Origin: Candidatus Thiodictyon syntrophicum
GTDB taxonomy: Bacteria; Pseudomonadota; Gammaproteobacteria; Chromatiales; Chromatiaceae
Reading direction: 5' to 3'
DNA length: 64,000 nt
Assembly: GCF_002813775.1 (NCBI RefSeq)
Contig: NZ_CP020370.1
Location: 6,101,501-6,165,500 of the forward strand
Of this stretch, positions 54,898-63,814 are shown in pieces; position 1 is the first letter of the stretch; each line of letters opens with the position of its first letter. Both the position numbers and the translations under genes were made by a program. Under the pieces are notes generated by a model. The model was not told the DNA's origin and made no database searches. It saw only the letters and a program-made list of their open reading frames with translations.

Positions 54898-55851
54898 CTA
54901 ATCCCTTGAGTGAATCTGGCCGCGCATGCGATTCAAGAACTCAGGCAAGCCGAGGACGCTCTGTTTGAAGAGCCCCAAGCCCATGAATGTGGCTGCGCAC
55001 AGCTTGAGCTCGTATCCGGCCGGCGCGGGAATGCCGGCGCCAATGTCGAGGAGTGCGCTCTTCAGCTTTGAGGAATCCGGATCGTGATCCATGAGAAACA
55101 GGATGAACTCGGGCTCCTCGGCGGTGAACTCGACGATCGCCTTGGGTGCACGGATCGTCTCGAGTTCCAGTTGCTGCTCGAACATCGCAATCGCCTCGGC
55201 CTTGACTCTGTCGAGCAGGCCCGGTGTCGCGGCGAACCTGTTCATGCCACGGATATGCTTGTCGATGCCGGCCGCCCCGGTGAGCGCTCCGTCGCCGTAC
55301 TTCATCTCGATGAGAGCGAGCCTCGCGTGGGCCGCTTTGCGCATGGGGCCGCTTGACTCCCAGAAGGCGGCGATCATGTCGAATCGGTCTTCGCCCTGCG
55401 CGTACTCGATGTCGATGATGAAATAGTCGGTGGCCGTTGCACCATGGGCGCGATTATTGGCGCGGGCGACGAGCTGCTGATACTCACGCTCGATCTTCGG
55501 GTGCCCTGCGAACCACAGATCCATCTCCTGCTTGAGGAATGGGAAAGCGTCAACCCACTTGGCGCAATCGCCCTCTCGGGCGATCCGGCCAGGGCACTCG
55601 CCGAATGTCTTGGGGTAGCTGCCGGTGAAGTAGTGAGGGTCGAAAGTCGCCGTATAAATGCTCGCCGTGCCGACGCCATTCGGGTTGCGAGATACTCTCA
55701 GAAGGTTGCCACCTCGGTAGTAGATGTTGATGTACTGGTTGCGAATGGCAAGATGGAGGGTGTCATCTCGCTTGACCCGTTCAAGCAGTGGCGCCAGACA
55801 TCCGGCCCTCAGGTCGTTCAAGAACGTTGTTGAGAGACCGCGGTCAGCCAT
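54898..55851 (-). CDS. PD-(D/E)XK nuclease-like protein of unknown role
   Basis: A 317-residue protein not matched to a named family. An N-terminal LHLAIRNQYINIYYRGGNLL is followed by helices. EYAQGEDRFDMIAAFW then ARLALIEMKYGDGALTGAAG gives Asp158 and Glu182-Met-Lys184, the D...ExK signature of the restriction-endonuclease fold, with a following helix (GIDKHIRGMNRF). The C-terminal third (PEFILFLMDHDPDSSKLKSA) is strand-rich. ATG 55851 has gggagg before it; one 24 nt upstream is worse. The gene is tightly coupled to the downstream metallo-beta-lactamase gene. Activity is inferred from motif spacing. Confidence 0.7.
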   Translation of the reverse strand: MADRGLSTTFLNDLRAGCLAPLLERVKRDDTLHLAIRNQYINIYYRGGNLLRVSRNPNGVGTASIYTATFDPHYFTGSYPKTFGECPGRIAREGDCAKWVDAFPFLKQEMDLWFAGHPKIEREYQQLVARANNRAHGATATDYFIIDIEYAQGEDRFDMIAAFWESSGPMRKAAHARLALIEMKYGDGALTGAAGIDKHIRGMNRFAATPGLLDRVKAEAIAMFEQQLELETIRAPKAIVEFTAEEPEFILFLMDHDPDSSKLKSALLDIGAGIPAPAGYELKLCAATFMGLGLFKQSVLGLPEFLNRMRGQIHSRD

Positions 55852-56307
55852 GGTTTCCTCCCGATGATTGGACACTTCGATGAGAATACTACCTGGGTCT
55901 CACACGATGGGGCCGGGTGATCGCGCATAACCCTTCGTTTGCTTTTCACCCAGGGTACTGCCTCAACGGTCCGACCGCCGCCGACCTCCACCGCCGGCCC
56001 GGTCCCCGACCGATACCCCGGCTTTGGCCTCCGAATGGCGACGTTCCAGTCTACCCCGCGCGGTCCCCCGGGCGGTGCACGGTCTGGACGTTCCGCGCTG
56101 GCCGGTCGTCTCGAACAGATCATGTATCTGATCCCGCCGGGCGGACGAAGCCGGCGGGAGTGATGCCAGTGCTGCTCGCCGCCGGGCGGGGCGCAGTGAT
56201 CCGCCGGGGTCGCAGGAGCGCATCGCACCCACCGATGCCCCCGGAACCGGACATAACCGGCTCCGTTGGGACGTGGCTCGGCCCGGTATTCGCCCGGAGC
56301 CCCAACG
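55852..56307. other. intergenic, no supported gene
   Basis: Long plus- and minus-strand open frames exist but are Arg/Pro/Gly-rich, the usual false frames of GC-rich DNA. No repeat of the two MITE-like families was seen. It separates the two-gene nuclease operon from the ribosomal-protein region. Confidence 0.5.
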
Positions 56308-56337
56308 AAAAGGGCCTAGCCTCGCGGCTAAGCCCTT
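56308..56337 (-). terminator. rho-independent terminator of tRNA-Gln
   Basis: On the minus strand aagggcttagcc and ggctaggccctt form a 12-bp stem with one mismatch and a gcga loop, followed by tttcg. It lies 9 nt past the CCA end of the tRNA. Confidence 0.85.
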
Positions 56338-56346
56338 ATCTATTGT

Positions 56347-56420
56347 TGGCTGGGGGACTAGGATTCGAACCTAGGTTGACGGAGTCAGAGTCCGTAGTCC
56401 TGCCGCTGGACGATCCCCCA
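56347..56420 (-). tRNA. tRNA-Gln(CTG)
   Basis: A 74-nt cloverleaf on the minus strand: TGGGGGA at the 5' end pairs with TCCCCCA, the anticodon stem ACGGA/TCCGT holds loop CTCTGAC (anticodon CTG, reading CAG), the T arm is CTAGGTTCGAATCCTAG and CCA is encoded. It follows the rplM-rpsI genes. Confidence 0.96.
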
Positions 56421-56487
56421 AGAACTGATTTGGCGAGTGGCGGGCCGCACCGGTGGGGCAGGCCCGTCAATCGCCATTTCAAGCGGA

Positions 56488-56877
56488 CTAGCGCTTGGAG
56501 TATTGCGGTGCCTTGCGTGCCTTGTGCAGGCCGACCTTCTTGCGCTCGACCTCGCGGGCGTCGCGGGTCAGGAAGCCGGCGCGGCGCAGGGCCGAGCGCA
56601 GTTCTTCATTGTAGCCTACCAGGGCGCGGGCGATGCCGTGACGGATGGCGCCGGCCTGGCCGGTGTTGCCGCCGCCGACGACCGTGGCCTTGATGTCCAC
56701 CCGACCGAGTAGACCGCAGGTCTCCAGGGGCTGGCGGACCACCATGCGGGCGGTCTCGCGGCCGAAGAAATGGTCGAGCGTGCGCCCGTTGACCGTGATC
56801 TCACCTGAACCCGTGGTCAGAAAGACCCGGGCGGCGGAGGTCTTACGGCGACCGGTGGCGTATTGAGTCTCCGACAT
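56488..56877 (-). CDS. rpsI: 30S ribosomal protein S9
   Basis: A 129-residue protein. Matches: [58 protein letters not shown] and the basic end [14 protein letters not shown] that reaches the decoding centre. It follows rplM by 39 nt, the universal L13-S9 order. Confidence 0.98.
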   Translation of the reverse strand: MSETQYATGRRKTSAARVFLTTGSGEITVNGRTLDHFFGRETARMVVRQPLETCGLLGRVDIKATVVGGGNTGQAGAIRHGIARALVGYNEELRSALRRAGFLTRDAREVERKKVGLHKARKAPQYSKR

Positions 56878-56916
56878 GGATGTCTGTTCCTGAGGACGAT
56901 TGGATACTGGGGTTGG

Positions 56917-57354
56917 CTAGCAGTTAAGCTCGAGGACCTGGGGCTGCTGGGCCTGGTGGCCGTGCTCGGCCCCCCCGTAGACACGCAGCTTGCGGAACAT
57001 GGCGCGACCCAAGGGGCCGCGGGGGAGCATGCCCTTCACCGCGATCTCGATGGCGCGCTCCGGGGCCTGGTCGAGCAACTTGCCCAGGCTCATGGATTTG
57101 AGATGGCCCACATAGCCGGTGTGGCGGTAGTACATCTTGTCCGCGAGCTTGTTGCCGGTGACCCGGACCTTGCCCGCGTTGACCACGACAATATAGTCGC
57201 CGGTGTCGACGTGGGGGGTGTATTGGGGCTTGTGCTTGCCGCGCAGGCGCAACGCAAGTTCAGTGGCCAGGCGGCCGAGCGTCTTGCCCTCGGCGTCCAC
57301 CAGGAACCAGGCGCGGCGTACCTCTGCCGGTTTGGTGCTCACAGTCGTCGTCAT
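56917..57354 (-). CDS. rplM: 50S ribosomal protein L13
   Basis: A 145-residue protein. Matches: [60 protein letters not shown], and [20 protein letters not shown]. The N-terminus is extended by about 10 residues ([12 protein letters not shown]) over E. coli L13. A longer frame upstream is false. A good promoter lies at 57469-57497. Confidence 0.97.
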   Translation of the reverse strand: MTTTVSTKPAEVRRAWFLVDAEGKTLGRLATELALRLRGKHKPQYTPHVDTGDYIVVVNAGKVRVTGNKLADKMYYRHTGYVGHLKSMSLGKLLDQAPERAIEIAVKGMLPRGPLGRAMFRKLRVYGGAEHGHQAQQPQVLELNC

Positions 57355-57468
57355 GATCCGTAATTCCCGTACCGAGTCCGCGTGCGCCCCGGTCCGGATA
57401 CCCCAAGGGGTGCGAGCGGGAAGGCGGCGGGTCTTTGATTCGTTGAGCGAAAGCGCGAAAGACCGCGA

Positions 57469-57497
57469 ACTATACGGGAGCGGATGGGCGGATGCAA
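57469..57497 (-). promoter_or_regulatory. sigma-70 promoter of rplM-rpsI
   Basis: On the minus strand TTGCAT (57497-57492) and TATAGT (57474-57469) are separated by exactly 17 nt. The leader to the rplM ATG is about 110 nt, room for autogenous control. Confidence 0.75.
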
Positions 57498-57608
57498 GCG
57501 CGGGAGTGGCGGATACCGGCTCAGCGCGTCTAATCGCTTGATCTTTCGAGGCTCGCGTCGCGCCAGCACTCAACACGGCAGACCCGGGCGGGACGCCCGG
57601 GCTCCTGT

Positions 57609-57923
57609 TCAGTCGGGTAAGCGCAGCCGCTCGACGACGCGCCCCGCGACCAGGTGCTCGGTCAGGATCTCGTCCAGGTCCTCCTGGTCCACATAGGTGT
57701 ACCAGACGGCGTCCGGGTAGACGACCAGCACCGGCCCCTCCTCGCAACGGTCCAGACAGCCGGCGGTGTTGATGCGCACGCCGCCCCGACAGGCCAGCGC
57801 GAGCTCCTTGGTGCGGCGTTTCAGGTAGTCGCGCAGCCCCGCGGAGCCGCACTGGGCGCAGCACTGGCTGCCGTCCTCACGCTGGTTGGTGCAGAAAAAG
57901 ACATGGTGCCGGTAGTAGGACAT
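57609..57923 (-). CDS. thioredoxin-like [2Fe-2S] ferredoxin
   Basis: A 104-residue protein with the thioredoxin-like ferredoxin pattern: [17 protein letters not shown] supplies the first Cys pair, and [20 protein letters not shown] the second. These domains occur alone or in NADH dehydrogenase subunit NuoE and carry a [2Fe-2S] cluster. Start ATG in a weak context. It lies between rplM (same strand, upstream) and a divergent GlcF-like gene. Confidence 0.9.
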   Translation of the reverse strand: MSYYRHHVFFCTNQREDGSQCCAQCGSAGLRDYLKRRTKELALACRGGVRINTAGCLDRCEEGPVLVVYPDAVWYTYVDQEDLDEILTEHLVAGRVVERLRLPD

Positions 57924-57985
57924 CGGGGTTCCCCGCTGGGTGTCGAGGGCTAAGAACTAGGGCGCGCGCACCGCGGGAGGTTACC

Positions 57986-59254
57986 ATGTCCGGGGCGCCG
58001 GCCGCTGCCCTGACAACCGCTGCCCACCCCGGACTCCCCCTCACCAGGATCGACGTGACCCCCGACCAGTTACTCACCCTCGCGGACCAGTGCGTCAAGT
58101 GCGGACTATGCCTGCCCCAGTGCCCGACCTTCGCGAAGCTGGGCAATGAGGCCGATTCACCGCGCGGGCGCATTGCCCTTATCCAGGGGTGGGCGGCCGG
58201 GGACCTCGCCATGAGTCCCGCCCTGGCCGGGCACCTGGACAGTTGTCTGGGTTGCCGTGCCTGCGAGGGCGCCTGCCCCTCCCTGGTCGCCTACGGGCGA
58301 CTCGCCGACGGGGCCCGGGCGGCACGGGTCGAGCGCGCATCACCTGCGCGGCGCGCCTGGCTGCGGCTCTGGTTGGGGTGGCTCTCTGAGGCCCGGGTCA
58401 CCCGCTGGTTGGCCCGGGGTGCCCGGCTCTATCAAGGCGCGGGGCTGGCCTGGCTGGCGGAGCGTACGGGCCTGGCAGCCTGGCCGGCCATCGCCCCGCT
58501 GCATCGTCTGGCCCGGGCGATCCCGGCGATGGCGGCGCCGGTCCCGGCCGCGGACAGCGGGCCGGCGGACCTGGAGATCTTCGTCGGCTGCATGGGCGCC
58601 CTGGCCCAGGGGCACGCCATCGCCGCCGCCCGCACCCTGTGCGCGCGCCTCGGACTGCGCGTGCGCGTGCCCGCGCACCCGACCTGTTGCGGCGCACTGC
58701 TGCGACACAACGGGCTGCCGCGGGAGGGGGACCGGCACCGCGACGCCCTCGCCCGCCGACCGGGGGACCCGCCGCTGGTGGGGCTCGCGAGCGCCTGTGT
58801 GGCGGAACTGCGCGCGGCCCCGGGGAGCGCCGCGACCCGGGAGTTCTGTGACTGGCTCGAACAGGTCCCGGCCCTCGGAGGCCTGCGGTTCCGGCCCCTG
58901 GCGCGCCGCGTCCTGGTCCATGAGCCCTGCTCCCATCGCAACCTGTTGGGGGGCTGCGGCGCCGTCTACCGGCTGCTGCAACGCATCCCCGAACTCAGTG
59001 TCCAGGAGCTTGCGGGCAACGAGACCTGTTGCGGTGCGGCCGGCACCTATCTGCTCCAGCAGCCGGGGCTGGCCGCGGCCCTGCTCGCCGACAAGCTCGC
59101 GGGCCTCACGGCGCTGTCCGCCGACCTGATCGTCACCACCAACCCGGGCTGTGCTCTGCACCTGAGCGCCGGACTGCGGGAGGCCGGGCTGGCGATCGAG
59201 GTCTGCCACCCGGTGGAGATCCTAGCCCGCCAGCTTGATGGACCTGCTACCTAA
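57986..59254 (+). CDS. iron-sulfur protein, glycolate oxidase GlcF-like
   Basis: A 422-residue cytoplasmic protein with two [4Fe-4S] motifs near the N-terminus (CVKCGLCLPQCP and CLGCRACEGACP), then two CCG domains: PTCCGALLRHNG and HEPCSHRN, NETCCGAAGTYLL. This is the layout of GlcF, which passes electrons from the flavoprotein subunits of glycolate oxidase, and of related lactate or heterodisulfide reductase-like proteins. No flavoprotein gene adjoins, so the partner must be elsewhere. The ATG has gggagg before it. Confidence 0.88.
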   Translation: MSGAPAAALTTAAHPGLPLTRIDVTPDQLLTLADQCVKCGLCLPQCPTFAKLGNEADSPRGRIALIQGWAAGDLAMSPALAGHLDSCLGCRACEGACPSLVAYGRLADGARAARVERASPARRAWLRLWLGWLSEARVTRWLARGARLYQGAGLAWLAERTGLAAWPAIAPLHRLARAIPAMAAPVPAADSGPADLEIFVGCMGALAQGHAIAAARTLCARLGLRVRVPAHPTCCGALLRHNGLPREGDRHRDALARRPGDPPLVGLASACVAELRAAPGSAATREFCDWLEQVPALGGLRFRPLARRVLVHEPCSHRNLLGGCGAVYRLLQRIPELSVQELAGNETCCGAAGTYLLQQPGLAAALLADKLAGLTALSADLIVTTNPGCALHLSAGLREAGLAIEVCHPVEILARQLDGPAT

Positions 59255-59410
59255 AAAGAGTATTTAGCCGCAAATGAACGCAAATAAGCGCAAATAAATC
59301 TGCTGGTTAGCATCGTCACGGGCGCCACCCGGACGGTGAACATGCGACCAAGACCAAGTCTCTGATTATTCGCGTTAATTTGCGTTCATTTGCGGCTAAA
59401 CTGCTTTTTC
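59252..59410. repeat. MITE-like inverted repeat, atttgcg family, copy E (inverted)
   Basis: The left end aaaaagagtatttagccgca and right end tttgcggctaaactgctttt; the middle has aatctgctggttagcatcgt and acccggacggtgaac, the reverse complement of the middle of copies A and B. It separates the GlcF-like gene (overlapping its stop region by about 3 nt) and coq7. Confidence 0.87.
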
Positions 59411-59482
59411 TGGGTTGAAGCGATCCCTGCCGCGCCCCAGACTCCCGACTTGACCGACCGGACCGAGCAGCAGCAATACCCC

Positions 59483-60127
59483 ATGACACAGCGCCATTAC
59501 ACCCCCATCGACCGGCTGATCCGCAACGCCGACAATGCCCTGCGCACCCTCTTCGGCCGCCCGCGGGTCACGGAGCGTCCCTACCCGGCGGCCCTGCTGG
59601 ACGAGGCGGCACTGGGGCAGCAGGAGCGCCGCCATGTGGCCCGTCTGATGCGCATCAACCACACGGGTGAGGTCTGCGCCCAGGCGCTCTATCAGGGCCA
59701 GGCGATCACGGCGCGACTGCCCGAGACGCGCAAGCGCATGGAGCGCTCGGCCCTGGAGGAGAACGACCACCTGGCCTGGTGCGCGACCCGAATCGAGGAG
59801 TTGGGGGACCGCAAGAGCCTGCTGAACCCGCTCTTTTTCGCCGGGTCATTCGCCATCGGGGCGCTCGCCGGGCTGGCCGGGGACCGCTGGAGCCTGGGGT
59901 TCGTGGTCGAGACCGAGCGCCAGGTCGAGGACCATCTGGACGACCACCTGGACCAGGTCCCGGAGCGCGATGAGCGCACCAGGGCCGTGCTCGAGCAGAT
60001 GAAGGTGGATGAGATCCACCACGCCCAGGTCGCCAAGGCGGCGGGCGGGGCCGAATTGCCGGCGCCGATCCGCACCGCGATGCGCCTGGCCTCGCGCGCC
60101 ATGACGCGGAGCGTCTATTGGGTCTAG
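59483..60127 (+). CDS. coq7: ubiquinone biosynthesis di-iron hydroxylase Coq7
   Basis: A 214-residue di-iron monooxygenase that hydroxylates 3-demethoxyubiquinol in ubiquinone synthesis. The iron ligands are seen in [50 protein letters not shown] and [10 protein letters not shown]. The length and the ending TRSVYWV are typical. The ATG at 59483 is used because the upstream frame runs into the repeat. Confidence 0.95.
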   Translation: MTQRHYTPIDRLIRNADNALRTLFGRPRVTERPYPAALLDEAALGQQERRHVARLMRINHTGEVCAQALYQGQAITARLPETRKRMERSALEENDHLAWCATRIEELGDRKSLLNPLFFAGSFAIGALAGLAGDRWSLGFVVETERQVEDHLDDHLDQVPERDERTRAVLEQMKVDEIHHAQVAKAAGGAELPAPIRTAMRLASRAMTRSVYWV

Positions 60128-60297
60128 TCGCCGGAGCAGGCCTTATCGATGCGCCGCCGTTTCATCGACCGGTCGAGCTTCTTTAGCAGAGGGGGGATGC
60201 GGCGCGACCGAGCGCCGAACCGTACCCGCGGCGCCGGGCCGCGCGCCTGATGCACCCTGCTTCGTCTACCGCCCTGTTGCATGAACGCCCAGGATTG

Positions 60298-61191
60298 CTA
60301 GCGTTTCTCCGAGGTCAGGCCCCATAGCGACAAGATGTTGTACACCGTCTCTGGCGGGTCGCCGACGACCGCGGGGAGCGTGGTCGACGCGGTCACCGCT
60401 GGGGCAACCGCTGCCAGCGCGGGCGGGTCCATGGTCGTCTGCTCGGCGCGTTGTACGGACGCCCAGTATTGTTGGCGTTGCTCCAGGGTCAGGCCCCATA
60501 GCGTCAACAGGTTATACGCACTCCTTGACGTGTGGGCGGCGGCTGGGGGGAGTGCGGTCGACGGGGTTGCAGCCAGCGCAACCGGTGCCGCCGGTGCGGG
60601 CGCCGTCGGTGGCGTTGCAGCTACGGCAACCGGTGCCGCCGGCGCGGGGGCCGTCGGTGGCGTTGCTGCCACGGCAACCGGTGCCGCCGGCGCGGGGGCC
60701 GTCGGCGGTGTTGCAGCCACAGCGAGCGGTGCCGCCGGCGCAGGGGCCGTCGGCGGCGTTGCAGCCAGAGCAACCGGCTCTGTCGGCGCAGGGGCCGTCG
60801 GCGGCGTCTCCGCGGGCGGGTTGACCATCGCCACCAGGTCGTTCCAGCCCTGTTGCATCTGCTCCCAGTAGTGTTGGCGCTGCTGCGCGCTCAGACCCCA
60901 TTTATCCCATAGATCCCGTGCACCCTGCTGCACTTGCTCCCAGTATTGCTGGCGTTGCTCAGGGCTCAGGTTGACTTTCGCCCAGAGCTCGCGCGCACTC
61001 TGTTGCATTTGCTCCCAGTGTTGCTGGCGTTCCTGCGCGGTCCAGGAAGGGTAGGTCTCGATTGCGGGAGCGGGCGCCGGGGTTGCCGCCGGGGCATCGG
61101 CTGCCGTCGCGAGCGGGCCGCAAAGCAATAACCCAAGCGACAGGGCGGATGCCGTTGTCGTCAGGCGTTTGGTCGTTGACTGCATCTTCAT
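60298..61191 (-). CDS. secreted or periplasmic repeat protein
   Basis: A 297-residue protein with signal peptide LTTTASALSLGLLLCGPLAT cleaved near ATAADAPA. The body has three related Trp/Gln-rich helices (WEQMQQSARELWAKVNLSPE, WEQVQQGARDLWDKWGLSAQ, WEQMQQGWNDLVAMV), then five tandem 16-residue repeats (AATPPTAPAPAAPVAV type), then two more helix-like units ending NLLTLWGLTLEQRQQYW and NILSLWGLTSEKR. Pro/Ala linkers between helical modules suggest an envelope spacer. Start ATG with ggagg in front. No family name can be given. Confidence 0.75.
   Translation of the reverse strand: MKMQSTTKRLTTTASALSLGLLLCGPLATAADAPAATPAPAPAIETYPSWTAQERQQHWEQMQQSARELWAKVNLSPEQRQQYWEQVQQGARDLWDKWGLSAQQRQHYWEQMQQGWNDLVAMVNPPAETPPTAPAPTEPVALAATPPTAPAPAAPLAVAATPPTAPAPAAPVAVAATPPTAPAPAAPVAVAATPPTAPAPAAPVALAATPSTALPPAAAHTSRSAYNLLTLWGLTLEQRQQYWASVQRAEQTTMDPPALAAVAPAVTASTTLPAVVGDPPETVYNILSLWGLTSEKR
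60563..60810. repeat. 48-bp tandem repeat, about five units
   Basis: Units of 48 bp such as gtgccgccggcgcgggggcc then gtcggtggcgttgctgcca encode AATPPTAPAPAAPVAV variants in frame. Units 2 to 4 are almost identical at the DNA level, so recent slippage is likely. Confidence 0.85.
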
Positions 61192-61194
61192 CAC

Positions 61195-61604
61195 TGATCC
61201 TCCGGAGACAGATGGAAATCCATTTCAAGAATTTCCTACTCGACAATTCAGGGGTTCCATACGATAGGTCCGGCGCGGCACGGCGGTCTGTTCGTTGACG
61301 AACACAGGGCAGCCGGCCGCGGGCCGGTCCCCAGGTCCCGCTGGTGTGGCAGTGAGCGGCGTTGCTACGGTGAGCTTTATCAGCTGCTGCGCTGTCTGGA
61401 GGCCCTGGGGCGAGGCGTTGCGGCCCCGAATCGTCGTGCCGAGCGCGGCCCGGACCCCGCAACGCAACCGGAGGTCGAGGCTTCAGCCGGTCGACCCTTG
61501 GCCTCTACGAGCCCTGGTTCGGCTGAGGCTATCGTGGAAGGGATCGCCTGACACCTGCGTGAAACCATTTGAGCGATGTCACGAGGCGGCGTCGCGAGCG
61601 AGCT
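61195..61604. other. intergenic with one hairpin-arm repeat
   Basis: The arm aaccggaggtcgaggcttca (61464 on) is the same as in the 29721-29786 hairpin, without its partner. No gene was supported in the 400-nt stretch between the repeat protein and speD. Confidence 0.5.
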
Positions 61605-62444
61605 TCAGCCCGCGAACTCCAACTCCCGCGACAGGTTGCACCCGTAGAAGATCTCGGACAGTTCGCGGCGCACGAGCTTTTGGATGCGCCAGCGCTCCGG
61701 CTCGGGCAGGTCCTTCTCCTCGATGCAGAAGAGATAGTCGTCGAGTTGGAACTGCTTGAGCACCATCTTGGTGTGGAACAGGTTTTCCTGATAGACGTTC
61801 ACGTCCACCATCTGGTAGCGGTCCTTGCTGTCCCGCGACAGGTAGTTCTGGATGGAGCTGATGTTGTGGTCGATGAAGTGCTTGCGCCCGGTCACGTCAC
61901 GGGTGAAGCCGCGCACCCGGTAGTCGAGGATCACGACATCGGACTCGAAGGAGTGGATCAGGGAGTTGAGCGCGCGCAGCGGTGAGATGCGCCCGCAGGT
62001 GGAGACGTCGATATCGGCGCGGAAGGTGCTGATGCCGGTGACCGGGTTGCTCTCCGGGTAGGTGTGCACCGTGATGTGGCTCTTGTCCAGGTGGGCCACG
62101 ACGGCGTCCGGGAAGAGACCGGACCGCGCGAGCGGTCCGGGCTTGGCGAAATTGGGGAGTTGCTCGGCGACCAGGGGTTCCTCCGAGATCAGCATGGTGA
62201 CCGAGGCGCCCTGGGGGTCGTAGTCCTGGTGGGCGACGTTGAGGATGTTGGCGCCGATGATCGCCGCCACGTCGGTCAGGATGGCGGTCAGGCGCTCCGC
62301 GTTGTAGGCCTCGTCGATGTACTGGATGTAGGCCTCACGCTGGAGCGCGCTGTCCGCGTAGCAGACGTCGTAGATATTGAAGCTCAGGGTCTTGGTCAGG
62401 TTGTTGAAGCCCTGGAGCTGCAGCTTCTTGTGGCCGATCGACAT
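61605..62444 (-). CDS. speD: S-adenosylmethionine decarboxylase proenzyme
   Basis: A 279-residue class-1A enzyme that makes decarboxylated SAM for spermidine synthesis. Autocleavage at Lys121-Ser122 in [15 protein letters not shown] forms the pyruvoyl cofactor. Other conserved parts: [56 protein letters not shown], and the C-terminal [14 protein letters not shown]. The length fits E. coli SpeD. It stands alone; speE is not in the window. Confidence 0.97.
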   Translation of the reverse strand: MSIGHKKLQLQGFNNLTKTLSFNIYDVCYADSALQREAYIQYIDEAYNAERLTAILTDVAAIIGANILNVAHQDYDPQGASVTMLISEEPLVAEQLPNFAKPGPLARSGLFPDAVVAHLDKSHITVHTYPESNPVTGISTFRADIDVSTCGRISPLRALNSLIHSFESDVVILDYRVRGFTRDVTGRKHFIDHNISSIQNYLSRDSKDRYQMVDVNVYQENLFHTKMVLKQFQLDDYLFCIEEKDLPEPERWRIQKLVRRELSEIFYGCNLSRELEFAG

Positions 62445-62506
62445 GGTACGGGCTCCGGTGTGCGCAACCGCACATCCTAGCAGCCGCTCGCACCGGCCAC
62501 TAGCGC

Positions 62507-63814
62507 TCAGGTGCCCAAGACCGCGTCCCAGGCCGCCTGCCAGGCGGCCTGGCCCAGGCCGTAACGCAATACCAGGGGCAGGGGGATGGCCCCGTAGGAG
62601 GCCAGCAGGGCGCGCCAGGCCGGCGCGCCGGGCCCGGCATCCGCCCCCTGCCGATCCCGCACCTGCTCCAGCAACCGCCAGCCCAGCACGCCAGCCAGGG
62701 CGTCGCCCGGGTGCCGGGCGACTTGCGCCACCCGGGCCTCCGCCGCGGGGCCTTCCAGCCCGAGCCGGGCCAGGCTCGCCAGCGCCTGTTTGTCGTCGAT
62801 CCGCCCCCGATGCAGGTCTAAGTCGAGTTGGGCCAACAGGAGCAGTTCGCGGGACTCGGCCAATCGCGGTCCAGGCGCGCCCTGGGCGCCGCGACGACCG
62901 AGATAGAGTTGCCGGCCCAGAGCCCAGGAGGCGTCGTTGGCGAAGCGACGCGGTAAGCGATGCCCACGCGCCGCATCAGTCGCGGCCAGGTGGTAACCAC
63001 CGTCGGCCGGCAGCGGGGCCTGCCCCGCGGTCGCGTCGGCGTCGCTCAAGGCCGCCGACGCCCGCTCCAGGGCACGGGTGATGGGCTCGCACCCGGCCGC
63101 CGGGTCGCAGTCGATGAAGTGGACCTCGCACAACCGCAGCCCCAGGTGTTCGACCCCGCGGCCCAGGGCACCGCGGGCCCGCGGGGCCAGTTCAGCGGTC
63201 AGAAAATGGTGATAGCCGGCGAGCGCCGCGGCGGCGCTCTCAAGCGGCTCCGCCAGTCCGACGTGCCCACCAGCATCGCGATGCGGCCGGGGACCCCGGG
63301 CGAGCGCGCGCAGGTGCTCGCACGCGCGCTGCGCCTCGCGGGCGGCGACGCGGACCAGGAGCGGGCCCAGGCCCGGGGCCGCGACGCGCAACTGCACCTG
63401 CGCCTGGCGCAGGTGTTCGGGGAGTTCCCCCAGGAGCCGCGCCAGGGTACCGTGCGGCGCCGCGTCCGTGGTGCCGCTCAGCCACTCGAGCTCGGCGAGC
63501 GGCAGATAGCCCAGAGGGTCGCGACGGCGCCAGCCGCCGCCGCAGAGTTCCCGATGCTCGACGCGGGCGGCCCCGGCCAGCAGTTCCCAGTCCAGTTGCC
63601 GGTCGGCGTCCAGTGCGTGGAAATCGATCTCGTCGAGGCCCAGGAGCAGTTCCTCCAGCCAGCCCTTGAGGCCGACCAGGTCCTCGTCCTCCTGCACCGG
63701 CAGCAGCCGGCCCGCCACCGGGACCCCGGCGCGCAGGGCCAGGTCCGGGTGGTAGTGGAGCCAGCCCTCGTAGAATTCCGCGGTGAGTGCGTCGAACTCC
63801 GCCGCCTCAGGCAT
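62507..63814 (-). CDS. DUF885-like protein
   Basis: A 435-residue protein opening [20 protein letters not shown] with [20 protein letters not shown], the start seen in DUF885 proteins (large alpha-helical, M32/M3-like putative peptidases). The later HExxH-type zinc motif of active members is not seen, so it may be a degenerate or different branch. Rich in Leu/Arg/Ala. It overlaps the osmC stop by 8 nt (atgcctga), so it is probably translated with it. Confidence 0.6.
   Translation of the reverse strand: MPEAAEFDALTAEFYEGWLHYHPDLALRAGVPVAGRLLPVQEDEDLVGLKGWLEELLLGLDEIDFHALDADRQLDWELLAGAARVEHRELCGGGWRRRDPLGYLPLAELEWLSGTTDAAPHGTLARLLGELPEHLRQAQVQLRVAAPGLGPLLVRVAAREAQRACEHLRALARGPRPHRDAGGHVGLAEPLESAAAALAGYHHFLTAELAPRARGALGRGVEHLGLRLCEVHFIDCDPAAGCEPITRALERASAALSDADATAGQAPLPADGGYHLAATDAARGHRLPRRFANDASWALGRQLYLGRRGAQGAPGPRLAESRELLLLAQLDLDLHRGRIDDKQALASLARLGLEGPAAEARVAQVARHPGDALAGVLGWRLLEQVRDRQGADAGPGAPAWRALLASYGAIPLPLVLRYGLGQAAWQAAWDAVLGT

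Noticed and set aside
55917..56693. 258-codon plus-strand frame before tRNA-Gln
   Set aside because: It crosses the tRNA, its terminator and the rpsI gene antisense, so it cannot be a real protein gene.
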